Shown here piece by piece: positions 50,670-63,861 of a stretch of DNA of 64,000 bases. The number at the start of each line of letters is the position of its first letter. Positions within the stretch are counted from its first letter, which is position 1. The position numbers and the translations under genes are program-made. Origin of the DNA: Rhizobium herbae (GTDB lineage Bacteria > Pseudomonadota > Alphaproteobacteria > Rhizobiales > Rhizobiaceae); assembly GCF_019511375.1 (NCBI RefSeq), contig NZ_JAEUAO010000004.1, forward strand, positions 186,001-250,000, written 5' to 3'. The notes under the pieces are model-generated. The model made no database searches. It had not been told where the DNA came from and worked only from the letters and a program-made list of their open reading frames with translations.

Positions 50670-51653
50670 GACGCTCTCGCCGGCCGGTTCATCGGCGTCC
50701 GTCATCGCCATATCGCCGCTGCTGCCGGGAATGAAGGCTTCGATCGCGGCAATCGCCTGGGCGCGGTAGTAGTCGGCCTCCTGCAGCAACTCGTGGCGGG
50801 CCCCGTCGATCGGAATCATGTGGCCGGCGCGGAAGTTGCGGGCAAGGTTCTCGACGGCGAGATGCGGCACGAGCAGGTCCCGCGTCGGTGCCAAAAGGAT
50901 TGTCGGCACCCGGATCTGCGTCAGGTGCTCGCGGCTTGAAACGCGCCTGATGGCCTTGAAGGTCTCATGCAGCCAGCGGGCGGTCGGCGGCCCCAGCGCC
51001 AGTTCCGGGTGGATGTCGGTCAGCGCGATGTTGCGGGCGAAGCGGCGCGCATCCGATGTCAGCAGGTTTTGCGAAAACGGCAGCGCGCCTTTATCGCGCA
51101 TCAAGGGCAGGAACCCCAGGCCGCACAGGCTGAAGGCGGCGGCGAGAAAGCCGATCGTGCGGTGCCCAAACCTTTGAGCGCCAAGCGCGACGAAGGGCGC
51201 CAGGATCGCCAGGCGATCGATGCGGCTGGCGAGCAGCGGCGCCTGCGACAGCGCGACCAGCGCACCCATCGAATGGGCGATCATGAAGAAGGGCAGGCGC
51301 GTATCGGGCAGCACGATCCTGTCGAGGAAGATGGTGAGGTCGCGCTCATAGTCGCAGAAACGGCGGACATGGCCGCGGCGCGGCTTCTTCAAGAGGCGCT
51401 CCGAGCCGGCCTGGCCGCGCCAGTCGAAGGTCGCGACCCAGAGACCCCGCGCCGTCAATTCGCCGATGGTCTCGGCATATTTCTCGATCGATTCGTTGCG
51501 GCCCTGCAAAAGCACGACGGTGCCGCTCGCGACCGGCGCGGCGCATTTGAAAATGGCATAGCGGATTTTCTTGCCCCCGACCCCTTCGAAGAAGCCGACG
51601 GTATGATTGCCGGGGATCGGATTGTCCGGGGTGGAATGAAGGGTTGGCATCAT
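50658..51653 (-). CDS. Alpha/beta hydrolase (PldB/monoacylglycerol-lipase-like)
   Basis: A 331-residue serine hydrolase of the S33-type lysophospholipase group. The oxyanion and nucleophile elements are VVLLQGRNESIEKYAETIGELTARG, FDWRGQAGSERLL and MIAHSMGALVAL (nucleophile Ser in HSMG); the acid is in LAPTRDLLVPHLAVENLA and the His in GARHELLQEADYYR. There is no signal peptide. It converges on hisN with overlapping ends, and an orphan terminator stands just upstream of its promoter. Confidence 0.88.
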   Translation of the reverse strand: MMPTLHSTPDNPIPGNHTVGFFEGVGGKKIRYAIFKCAAPVASGTVVLLQGRNESIEKYAETIGELTARGLWVATFDWRGQAGSERLLKKPRRGHVRRFCDYERDLTIFLDRIVLPDTRLPFFMIAHSMGALVALSQAPLLASRIDRLAILAPFVALGAQRFGHRTIGFLAAAFSLCGLGFLPLMRDKGALPFSQNLLTSDARRFARNIALTDIHPELALGPPTARWLHETFKAIRRVSSREHLTQIRVPTILLAPTRDLLVPHLAVENLARNFRAGHMIPIDGARHELLQEADYYRAQAIAAIEAFIPGSSGDMAMTDADEPAGESVSAL

Positions 51654-51789
51654 GGCAAGGTCGGTCCGGCGGCGCTCTCAAGTTGCGTGCTGATAGCACT
51701 GGATACTCAGGACCCAACCTTGAAAGATTCCGATTAAGGAAGGGTGCAGGCCTGCGCATCAAGGGATAGGCGAGCGCGCACCAGCCGTC

Positions 51790-51915
51790 AAAGAAAAAGG
51801 GCCGGAAACGGTGGGGGACAGGTTTACCGTTCCCGGCCAGAGACAGTCGGTCGGCCGGGCAGGGCAGCCTGCGGGAGAAGGGACGTTGACCGTGCTGCCC
51901 GCCTTGTCTTCCGAT
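51790..51915 (-). ncRNA. Candidate small RNA upstream of the hydrolase gene
   Basis: A minus-strand terminator (GGCCGGGAACGGT pairing with ACCGTTTCCGGCC, then TTTTTCTTT; 51791-51838) has no gene before it: the nearest upstream gene, hsp20, is on the other strand. About 120 bases earlier a -10-like TAGATT (51922-51927) follows CTTGCG at 16-base spacing. The intervening RNA holds GGGCAGC/GCTGCCC arms with an exposed CCCTTCTCCC, the kind of anti-Shine-Dalgarno loop seen in rhizobial sRNAs. The family is not recognised. Confidence 0.5.
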
Positions 51916-52023
51916 CGTGCCAATCTAGCCGGCTCAAGCTGAACGCAAGACGAACCGACCGTTCATCCTGCGTTTACCGAAAAAGGCCCTTGTTTCCGGC
52001 AGCCCGAACTTGTTTTCCGGGGT

Positions 52024-52052
52024 CTTGAAGGCCGGAAAAACAATCCCCATCT
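52024..52052 (+). promoter_or_regulatory. Sigma-32 heat-shock promoter of hsp20
   Basis: CTTGAAG (52024-52030) and CCCCATCT (52045-52052) with a 14-base spacer match the RpoH consensus closely. Transcription would start near 52060, leaving a 5' leader of about 98 bases. Confidence 0.8.
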
Positions 52053-52059
52053 CATCGTT

Positions 52060-52157
52060 GCGGGCGCCGAAGGCGGGCCCGTCTAACCGGCTTTGCCATC
52101 GCCGCTTTTCGGGGTGACAAGGCCATGATCGCTAACAGTTGCTCTCAAGAGGACACC
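52060..52157 (+). promoter_or_regulatory. ROSE-type RNA thermometer in the hsp20 leader
   Basis: The leader ends in TTGCT-CTCAAG-AGGA (52139-52153), the hallmark of ROSE elements: UUGCU pairs with the AGGA ribosome site with a bulged G, and melts on heating. Upstream GC-rich segments can form the accessory hairpins usual for ROSE. It should hold back translation at normal temperature. Confidence 0.82.
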
Positions 52158-52634
52158 ATGCGTCACGTTGATTTTTCCCCCCTGTATCGTTCCACGGTCG
52201 GCTTCGATCGTCTCTTCACCATGCTTGACAGTCTCGGCCAGCCGGACCAGTCGCAAACCTATCCGCCGTACAACATCGAGCGGACCGGTGAAAACACCTA
52301 CCGGATCACCATGGCCGTCGCCGGCTTCGATGAAACCGAGCTTTCGATCGAAGCGCGAGAGCACACGCTGACCGTCAAGGGTGAGAAGAGCGAAGAAAAG
52401 ACCCCGGAAAACCAGTTCCTGTATCGCGGCATCGCCAAGCGCGCCTTCGAGCGCCGCTTCCAGCTCGCCGATCACGTGGAAATCCAGTCCGCTTCGCTGA
52501 AGCACGGCCTGCTTCACATCGATCTCCTGCGCGAGATCCCCGAAGCCGCCAAGCCGCGCCGCATCGAAATCAGCGCTGCGACATCGCAGCCGAAGCAGAT
52601 CGAGGCGACCCAGGTCGAGGCAGCTGCCAAGTAA
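52158..52634 (+). CDS. Small heat-shock protein, Hsp20/IbpA family
   Basis: A 158-residue class A-type rhizobial sHsp starting MRHVDFSPLYRSTVGFDRLF. The alpha-crystallin domain spans about 35-130 (PPYNIERTGENTYRITMAVAGF; the conserved GIAKRAFERRFQLADHV; LKHGLLHIDLLREIPE). It binds unfolding proteins in the cytoplasm during heat shock. Control is by RpoH and a thermosensing leader. A terminator follows. Confidence 0.95.
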   Translation: MRHVDFSPLYRSTVGFDRLFTMLDSLGQPDQSQTYPPYNIERTGENTYRITMAVAGFDETELSIEAREHTLTVKGEKSEEKTPENQFLYRGIAKRAFERRFQLADHVEIQSASLKHGLLHIDLLREIPEAAKPRRIEISAATSQPKQIEATQVEAAAK

Positions 52635-52664
52635 GCCTTGCGCATCGATCACCAGATGAAGAAG

Positions 52665-52691
52665 CGGCGTCCGGAAGGGCGCCGTTTTTTA
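52665..52691 (+). terminator. Terminator of hsp20
   Basis: CGGCGTCC-GGAA-GGGCGCCG is followed by TTTTTTATTT, 30 bases after the stop. Confidence 0.9.
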
Positions 52692-52819
52692 TTTGGCTCA
52701 TTTTTCCTGCTGATTCGTCATTGAGTCAGCGGCGTTGATTCCTGCCGCAATTGTGTCAATCTGAACGATGTGCGCGGTTCGGTTGTTCGGCGTCCCGATC
52801 CCGCATGGGGGGAGTAGCC

Positions 52820-54460
52820 GTGTCAGGCCTGGAGCTTTTCAGGGTTCGCGTCGTGATGCTGCTGGTTTTGGCGGCCGTGGCTCTTGTTGTGACGTGCGAA
52901 GTGGCTGAAGCGCAGTCGGACAAGAAGGTGGCTCTCGTCATCGGCAACTCCCGATATGCGAACGAGGCAGCGCTCGTCAATCCGCAGAACGACGCCGAGG
53001 ATATGGCCGAAGTCCTGTCGCGCATCGGGTTCAAGGTCATCGTCAAGTTCGATCTCGACTACAATTCGCTGCGAAACGCGCTGATGGAATTTACCCAGTT
53101 CGCGGACCAGGCGGAAATCGCTGCCGTGTTCTATGCCGGCCACGGCATCGAAATGTCCGGCACCAATTATCTCATCCCGATCGATGCGCGGCTCGACAAT
53201 GAAAGCCAGATCGCGTTCCAGGCGCTGCCGCTGGACCTGGTTCTCAATGCGGTCAACGGCGCCTCGCGGCTGCGTATCGTTTTCCTCGATGCCTGCCGCA
53301 ACAATCCGTTCCTGAAGAAACTCCAGTCACGTCCCGGCGCAAGCCGTTCGGCGCTGGGCCGGGGACTTGCGCCGATCGAACCCAATGAGGGCACCGTCGT
53401 TGCCTTTGCCGCCAAGGGCGGGACGACGGCGAGCGACGGGAGCGAGCGCAACAGCCCCTTTACCAAGGCGCTGTTGAAGCACATCGTGCAGCCCGGTCTC
53501 GATGTCGATTTCATGCTTCGGCATGTGCGCGACGACGTCATGAAGGACACCGGCGGCAGGCAGGAACCCTTCAAATACGGCTCGCTGCCTGCCGAAAACC
53601 TGACCATGGCCGAAACCGAGGAGGCAGCGGCGCAACGACAAAAGACCGGGCAGGGCGGCGCTGAGGCGGCGGGACAGAACGACGTGCGCAGCGAGATCGA
53701 CAAGGCGCGTGTCGCCTGGGAAGCCGTCAGCACCAGCAACAACCGCACGGACATGGAGACGATCGTGCGGATGTTCCCCGGAACGGTCTATGCGGACCTC
53801 GCCCAGGCGAGGATCGCCAAGATCACCGCCGACGAAGGCGCGCACGAGCCGGGCGAGGCGACGGAACTGGCGCTGAACACGCCCGGCGAATTCAACGGCG
53901 CCATGCAACGCACTCCGGAGCAAAGCGAGCAGAAGGCCTGGTTCATGGCGACCTATGCCAATATCGATTTCTTCGGCGGCGACCTCTATGACAGCGGCCT
54001 GAAGGTGCAGAGCGCGGATCAATGTGCGGCGCTGTGTGGCAGCAATCTCGCCTGCCGGATGTTCACCTACAACGCCAAGGCCCAGCGTTGCTTCCTGAAG
54101 GGCAGCTATGAGGTGGCGCAACGGGCCGATGGGGTGACCGGCGGCTACTTCTTCAAGGCCGGGCGCAGCGAACCGCCGCCGGTGATCAGCATCCAGTGGG
54201 AACTGATGGTGTCGGCGGATATCCGGGCGATCGATCTCGGCCCGACAAACGATCGTAGCTATGCGGCCTGCTTCCAGAACTGCCGGAGCGACAACCGGTG
54301 CACCGCGCTCTCCTTCGCCAGCCGGGCAAAGCGGAACAAGTGCTGGCTGAAGGGTGGCTATGCCGGAAACAGCGTCGATGCGCGGGGCGTCGTTTCTGCC
54401 CGCCGCGCCGAGGAACAGGTTTCGCCCTTCAGGGTGGTGCCGGCGCTGCCCAAGGATTAG
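52820..54460 (+). CDS. Exported caspase-like (C14) protein with C-terminal PAN/Apple modules
   Basis: A 546-residue protein from GTG 52820 behind GGGGGGAGTAGCC; an upstream start is less supported. A hydrophobic signal (VVMLLVLAAVALVVTCEVAEAQ) directs export. The caspase p20-like domain (about 35-260) has His108 (FYAGHGIEMSG) and Cys159 (VFLDACRNNPF). A linker of about 110 residues leads to two Cys-rich PAN-like modules (QCAALCGSNLACRMFTYNAKAQRCF; AACFQNCRSDNRCTALSFASRAKRNKCW). A GH3 glycosidase gene follows 80 bases later on the same strand. Confidence 0.88.
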   Translation: MSGLELFRVRVVMLLVLAAVALVVTCEVAEAQSDKKVALVIGNSRYANEAALVNPQNDAEDMAEVLSRIGFKVIVKFDLDYNSLRNALMEFTQFADQAEIAAVFYAGHGIEMSGTNYLIPIDARLDNESQIAFQALPLDLVLNAVNGASRLRIVFLDACRNNPFLKKLQSRPGASRSALGRGLAPIEPNEGTVVAFAAKGGTTASDGSERNSPFTKALLKHIVQPGLDVDFMLRHVRDDVMKDTGGRQEPFKYGSLPAENLTMAETEEAAAQRQKTGQGGAEAAGQNDVRSEIDKARVAWEAVSTSNNRTDMETIVRMFPGTVYADLAQARIAKITADEGAHEPGEATELALNTPGEFNGAMQRTPEQSEQKAWFMATYANIDFFGGDLYDSGLKVQSADQCAALCGSNLACRMFTYNAKAQRCFLKGSYEVAQRADGVTGGYFFKAGRSEPPPVISIQWELMVSADIRAIDLGPTNDRSYAACFQNCRSDNRCTALSFASRAKRNKCWLKGGYAGNSVDARGVVSARRAEEQVSPFRVVPALPKD

Positions 54461-54540
54461 AGCGGATGCCGCGATCCTGCCCGGTGGCCTGGACCGGCCG
54501 CGCGTCAGGTGGTGTCGAGAGACTTGATCAGGGGAACCGC

Positions 54541-55674
54541 ATGCTGCGAGCCGTCGCCTTCATCGCTCTCCTTTTCCTTGGCTCGATCGGGGGCTCGGCG
54601 CCGCTTGCGCAGGAGACGCCTGCGCCGGCTGCCACGCCCGCCTCCGAAACCGATCTCGCCCTCATGATCGGGCAGATGATCATGGTCGGTTTCGAGGGGG
54701 CCTCGGTCGACGATCCGGCCTTTCGCCACATCCTGGAAAAGGCGCGGCGGGGGCGCATTACCGGTGTGCTCTACCTCCAGCGCAATATTGCCGGTCGCGC
54801 GCGCGTCAGCGCGATGAACAGGGCGCTGCAGCGCTCCGCTGGCCGGCCTTTGCTGATTGCCATCGATCAGGAAGGCGGCGCCATCCAGCGGGCGTCGGCG
54901 AAAGCCGGTTTTCCGCAGGTGCCGTCGGCGCGCTCGGTCGCAGGTCGAACGACACCGCGGGATGCCTATGAGACCTATGGCAATCTGGCCAGCCATCTGC
55001 GCCGGTGGGGGTTCAACCTCAACCTCGGCCCTGTCGCCGATCTCGACGTCAATCCTGATAACCCGGTCATCGGCCGTCTCGGCCGGAGCTTTTCTGCCGA
55101 TCCGGCGACGGTGGTGCAGTATTGCGCCGCCTTCGTGGAAAGCCACCGCGAGCAGGGCGTGCTGACGGCGCTGAAGCATTTCCCGGGCCATGGCTCTAGT
55201 CGCCGCGACAGCCACGACGGCTGGACGGATGTTACCGAAACGTCGAAACCGGCGGAGATCGAGGTGTTCCGCACCCTCATCTCTCAGGGCTATGCGGACC
55301 TGGTGATGAGCGGGCATATGTACGACGCAAAATTCCAGACGGGATCCCGCAGGCTGCCGGCCAGCCTCGAGCCGGGCGTGCTGCGCAGTCTGTTGCGGAA
55401 ACGGCTCGGCTTTCGCGGTGCCGTCATTTCCGACGATCTGCAGATGGCGGCGGTCAGCGGCCGGTTTGCGCTGAAGGATGCGGTCGTTGGCGCGGTGCTT
55501 GCCGGCAACGACATCATCGTCTTTGGCAATGCCAAATCGGTCGATCCGCAGATCGATGCGAAAGTGACCGCCATTCTGGAGGCGGCGGCCGCAAAAGACC
55601 CCGCGGTGCGTAACGCGATCGTTGCCGCCTATGGCAGGGTCATGAAACTCAAGAGCCGTCTTCCCAGGGCCTGA
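54541..55674 (+). CDS. Exported glycoside hydrolase family 3 (NagZ-like beta-N-acetylhexosaminidase)
   Basis: A 377-residue protein from ATG 54541 with AGGGGAACCGC upstream and a signal peptide MLRAVAFIALLFLGSIGG. The NagZ-type motifs are LLIAIDQEGGAIQR, LTALKHFPGHGSSRRDSHDGW (with the His-Asp general acid loop) and AVISDDLQMAAV (nucleophile Asp). Unlike cytoplasmic NagZ it is predicted to be periplasmic, so it may trim peptidoglycan or another aminosugar polymer outside the membrane. Confidence 0.88.
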   Translation: MLRAVAFIALLFLGSIGGSAPLAQETPAPAATPASETDLALMIGQMIMVGFEGASVDDPAFRHILEKARRGRITGVLYLQRNIAGRARVSAMNRALQRSAGRPLLIAIDQEGGAIQRASAKAGFPQVPSARSVAGRTTPRDAYETYGNLASHLRRWGFNLNLGPVADLDVNPDNPVIGRLGRSFSADPATVVQYCAAFVESHREQGVLTALKHFPGHGSSRRDSHDGWTDVTETSKPAEIEVFRTLISQGYADLVMSGHMYDAKFQTGSRRLPASLEPGVLRSLLRKRLGFRGAVISDDLQMAAVSGRFALKDAVVGAVLAGNDIIVFGNAKSVDPQIDAKVTAILEAAAAKDPAVRNAIVAAYGRVMKLKSRLPRA

Positions 55675-55756
55675 TCCCCGGCGCTGGACGCCGGCGACCG
55701 CGGGCCCCTTTGGTCCGCTCTTCCTCCTGTTGTGCCGGTAGACCCGCGGGCCGGGT

Positions 55757-56803
55757 TTAGCAAGCCGCAATGAATTGCTCGACGTCCTCCCTCGACGTCG
55801 CGAAGCTGGTGACCAGGCGATAGAGGCCTTCATCGGCCGCGATCGATCCCGCCAGGGTGTATGGCACGGGCCAGTCGTAGAAGACGGCGCCCCCTTCTTC
55901 CAGCTTTTTTGCGGTGTCCTTCTTCAGGATGACGAAGAGTTCATTGGAGCCGCTCGGCCAGGCAAGCCTTGCGCCGTTCGATGCTTCGATGCCCTCGGCC
56001 AGCCGATTCGCCATGCCGTTTGCGTGGCGGGCAAGGTCCAGCCAGAGGCCTCCTGCGAGATAGGCATCGAACTGGGCGGCGATGAAGCGGGATTTGGAGA
56101 AGAGCTGGCCGGAGCGCTTGCGCAGATAGTGCATCTGACTGGCCTTGGCGGTATCGAACAGGATGAGCGCCTCGGCGCACCAGCAGCCGTTCTTCGTGCC
56201 GCCGAAGGAGAGCAGGTCGATGCCACGTTTCCAGGTCATTTCAGCCGGGGTGACGTCGAGCGTCACCAGCGCATTGGCGAAGCGCGCACCGTCCATGTGC
56301 AGGGGCAGTTTGAATTTCCGGGCGATATGCGCGATCACGTCGATCTCGTCGAGACTGTAAACCGTGCCCGCCTCGGTGGCCTGCGTCATCGTGATCGCCA
56401 TCGGCTGTCCGCCATGGACGAAGCCGGGCGGGAAGCGCCTGATCTCGGCCTCCAGTTTTACGGGATCGATCTTGCCCAACGAGCCGTCCACCGGGGTCAT
56501 GCGGCTGCCGTGCGAGAAGAATTCCGGCGCGCCGCATTCGTCGACATTCACATGCGCCTCGCGATGGCAGAAGACATGGCCGCCCGGGCGGTTGGCGCTG
56601 GAAAGCGCCAGTGAATTGGCCGCCGTTCCGGTGGCGACGAAGAAGACGGCGACATCGCGTTCGAAAATCTCCGAAAGGGTCTTCTCAACCTTCTTGTCGA
56701 GGTCGCTGGTGCCATAGGCGGAGGCGTAGCCGCTGGCGGCTTTGACCAGGCTTTCGGCAATCACGGGGTGGGCGCCCGCCCAGTTGTCGGAAGAAAAGAT
56801 CAT
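55757..56803 (-). CDS. Low-specificity threonine aldolase family PLP enzyme
   Basis: A 348-residue enzyme; the start at 56803 (MIFSSDNWAGAHPVI) is the family's usual N-terminus. PLP features are FVATGTAANSLAL, LHMDGARFANAL (Asp to the pyridine N) and LLSFGGTKNGCW (Schiff-base Lys). It cleaves L-threonine or allo-threonine to glycine and acetaldehyde. It converges on the GH3 gene. A bacterial beta-eliminating lyase relative is possible. Confidence 0.88.
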   Translation of the reverse strand: MIFSSDNWAGAHPVIAESLVKAASGYASAYGTSDLDKKVEKTLSEIFERDVAVFFVATGTAANSLALSSANRPGGHVFCHREAHVNVDECGAPEFFSHGSRMTPVDGSLGKIDPVKLEAEIRRFPPGFVHGGQPMAITMTQATEAGTVYSLDEIDVIAHIARKFKLPLHMDGARFANALVTLDVTPAEMTWKRGIDLLSFGGTKNGCWCAEALILFDTAKASQMHYLRKRSGQLFSKSRFIAAQFDAYLAGGLWLDLARHANGMANRLAEGIEASNGARLAWPSGSNELFVILKKDTAKKLEEGGAVFYDWPVPYTLAGSIAADEGLYRLVTSFATSREDVEQFIAAC

Positions 56804-57363
56804 CGATGTGGTCCTGTGGTTTGCGGGCAAAACGCTCCGGCGGGATGGCTGGTCGCGACCATAAAGATGCTCCAGCGGCAATCAATCCGGAATTGCCGGA
56901 TAAGGACAATGTCAGACCAGTTTGAAACCAAATTGAAGAAAACCGCGGGATTGCGAAAGAAAATTACAAAAACGCGAAATTAACCGCAATGTTCGGCAAA
57001 ATCTCCCGGAATATTTTATATTGGTACCCTTGCGGTGCGGGGAGGTTTCTGGCATAGAGCCTATGAAATAGGACAGCAAGACTGTCCTATTTCGGTCTCA
57101 AGACCGGAAAGACGCCGGAACGCCCATGCAAACGCGGTGGCCGGCCGACGATTGTCAACCGCGCCGGACGCTCGCTGTCCGGGCCGACGTGGCAATCGCG
57201 ATGGTCGCGAGCATCATGCCTGATGCAGTAAACGCTTCATTTGCGACCGGCTCAGGATCATGCAACGATAATGCCGGCGCCGGGCTGGAACGGGAAACTT
57301 GCCCGCGAAAGCCTGCCTGGACTGCGGAAAATCCGGCTCGGCCGGGTCAACAGGAGGAAGACG
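56804..57363. other. Long leader/promoter region upstream of gltB
   Basis: About 560 bases between the divergent aldolase and gltB. The stretch at 56930-57030 is AT-rich (for example AATATTTTATATTGG near 57012), a likely promoter region, followed by the perfect inverted repeat at 57065-57093. The last 230 bases have coding-like GC but no separate ribosome site. No other gene is supported. Confidence 0.5.
57065..57093. promoter_or_regulatory. Perfect 12-base inverted repeat upstream of gltB
   Basis: GAAATAGGACAG (57065-57076) and CTGTCCTATTTC (57082-57093) enclose CAAGA, about 270 bases before the gltB start. It is either an operator for a dimeric regulator or a leader hairpin. Confidence 0.6.
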
Positions 57364-62088
<4,725 letters not shown>

Positions 62089-62179
62089 TGCCGCGCGGCG
62101 CTGCCATTCATCGGGTGATTTCGGCGGGTGTCGCGGTCGCTGTTCCGGCGATCGGTTCATGGCGAACGGCGAGATCGAT

Positions 62180-62253
62180 ATGGAATTCATTGTGCTGGGG
62201 CGCTGATCGGCTTCGCCTTCTGGTACTGGGGTCCCGCGTGGCCTCCTCTATGA
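62180..62253 (+). pseudogene. Frameshifted micro-ORF for a single-pass membrane peptide
   Basis: ATG 62180 reads MEFIVLG and then hits TGA at 62204 after a run of four G (62197-62200). Stepping back one base at that run gives a continuous reading ALIGFAFWYWGPAWPPL ending at TGA 62251-62253, just before the gltD ribosome site. The joined product would be a 24-residue hydrophobic peptide rich in Trp. I recall that some rhizobia carry a small gene between gltB and gltD. A sequencing error in the G run would explain the break equally well. Confidence 0.4.
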
Positions 62254-62268
62254 TATAAGGGACGAAAC

Positions 62269-63723
62269 ATGGGTAAGGTTACAGGTTTCATGGAAATCGA
62301 CCGGCAGCTGGCGAAGTATCAGCCGGCATCGGACCGCATTCGGCATTTCCGCGAATTCACAATCCCGATGTCGGACCCGGAAGTGCAGAAACAGGCCGCG
62401 CGCTGCATGGACTGTGGCATCCCCTATTGCCACGGTCCGACCGGTTGCCCGGTGCACAACCAGATCCCCGACTGGAACGATCTCGTCTACAACGGCAACT
62501 GGGACGAGGCGATCCGCAACCTGCACTCGACAAACAATTTTCCGGAGTTCACCGGCCGCATCTGCCCCGCTCCCTGCGAGGAAGCCTGCACGCTGAACCT
62601 CGAGGACGCGCCGGTGGCGATCAAGACCGTCGAGCAGGCGATCGCTGACAAGGCCTATGAAATGGGCTATATCGTGCCGCAACCGGCCGTCGTGAAGACC
62701 GGCAAGAAGGTGGCGATCATCGGCTCGGGCCCGGCCGGCATGGCAGCCGCGCAGCAGCTCGCCCGCGCCGGCCACGAGGTCCATGTGTTCGAGCGCGAGA
62801 GCAAGCCGGGCGGCCTGCTGCGCTACGGCATTCCCGACTTCAAGATGGAGAAGAACTTCATCGACCGCCGCGTCGACCAGATGCGCGGCGAGGGGGTCAC
62901 CTTCCATTGCGGCGTCAATGTCGGTGTCGATCGCACCGTCGAAAGCCTGATGGCCGACCATGATGCCGTGCTCTATTGCGGCGGTTCGGAAACGCCGCGC
63001 GATGCCGGCATTCCGGGCGTCGATCTCGCCGGCGTGCATGACGCGATGCCCTATCTTGTCCAGCAGAATCGCCGCGTCGGCCGCGAGAATATCGACAGCG
63101 TCGGCTGGCCGTCGGACCCGATCCTTGCCGGCGGCAAGCATGTGGTGGTCGTCGGCGGCGGCGATACCGCATCCGACTGCGTCGGCACCGCTTTTCGCCA
63201 GGGCGCCGTCAAGGTGACCCAGCTCGATATCCGCCCGATGCCGCCGGAAAAGGAAGACAAGCTTGCCGTCTGGCCGTTCTGGGCAACGAAGATGCGCACC
63301 TCGTCCTCGCAGGCCGAAGGCGCCGTGCGCGAGTTCCAGGTGGCGACGCTCGAATTCGTCGGCGAAGACGGCATGCTGACGGGCGTCAAATGCTGCCAGG
63401 TCGACGAGCGCCGCAAGCCGATCGCCGGCACGGAATTCGTCATCAAGGCCGATCTCGCCTTCATCGCAATCGGCTTCAGCGGCCCGTTCACCGACAGCGT
63501 GCTGAAGGATCTCGGCGACAAGCTGAAGATCAACACCGACCGCCGCGGCTCGACCAATGTCGTTGCCAACGACAAGGACTACCGTACCTCGGTCGACAAG
63601 CTCTGGGTGGCCGGCGATGTGCGCCGCGGCCAGTCGCTGGTCGTCTGGGCGATCCGCGAAGGCCGCCAAGCGGCCCGCGCCATCGACGAGGCGCTGATGG
63701 GGTCGACGGTGCTGCCGCGCTGA
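62269..63723 (+). CDS. gltD: Glutamate synthase small subunit
   Basis: A 484-residue flavoprotein. The N-terminal 4Fe-4S cysteines are in ARCMDCGIPYCHGPTGCPVHN and GRICPAPCEEACTLN. The FAD motif VAIIGSGPAGMAAAQQLARAG is near residue 146 and the NADPH motif VVVVGGGDTASDCVGTA near 290. It passes electrons from NADPH to GltB. ATAAGGGACGAAAC precedes the ATG. The 180-base gap after gltB contains a disrupted small ORF. Confidence 0.96.
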   Translation: MGKVTGFMEIDRQLAKYQPASDRIRHFREFTIPMSDPEVQKQAARCMDCGIPYCHGPTGCPVHNQIPDWNDLVYNGNWDEAIRNLHSTNNFPEFTGRICPAPCEEACTLNLEDAPVAIKTVEQAIADKAYEMGYIVPQPAVVKTGKKVAIIGSGPAGMAAAQQLARAGHEVHVFERESKPGGLLRYGIPDFKMEKNFIDRRVDQMRGEGVTFHCGVNVGVDRTVESLMADHDAVLYCGGSETPRDAGIPGVDLAGVHDAMPYLVQQNRRVGRENIDSVGWPSDPILAGGKHVVVVGGGDTASDCVGTAFRQGAVKVTQLDIRPMPPEKEDKLAVWPFWATKMRTSSSQAEGAVREFQVATLEFVGEDGMLTGVKCCQVDERRKPIAGTEFVIKADLAFIAIGFSGPFTDSVLKDLGDKLKINTDRRGSTNVVANDKDYRTSVDKLWVAGDVRRGQSLVVWAIREGRQAARAIDEALMGSTVLPR

Positions 63724-63761
63724 TAAGCGGCTTTCCGGCAATGCCATGCGCCGGCTAAAAG

Positions 63762-63819
63762 AACGAGAACTGCCGCAAAACCGGGTTTGTTCGTCCGGTT
63801 TGCGGCAGGCTTCTCGTCA
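63762..63819. terminator. Long hairpin between gltD and the ridA-like gene
   Basis: CTGCCGCAAAACCGG and CCGGTTTGCGGCAG pair with one bulged base, and the flanks ACGAGAA and TTCTCGT extend the stem with a two-base bulge. It lies 40 bases after gltD and before the convergent RidA gene, so it could serve both. Confidence 0.6.
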
Positions 63820-63861
63820 ATTCCGGAAGTCTGCGGCTTCCCCCAAAAAACGTTAACAGCG

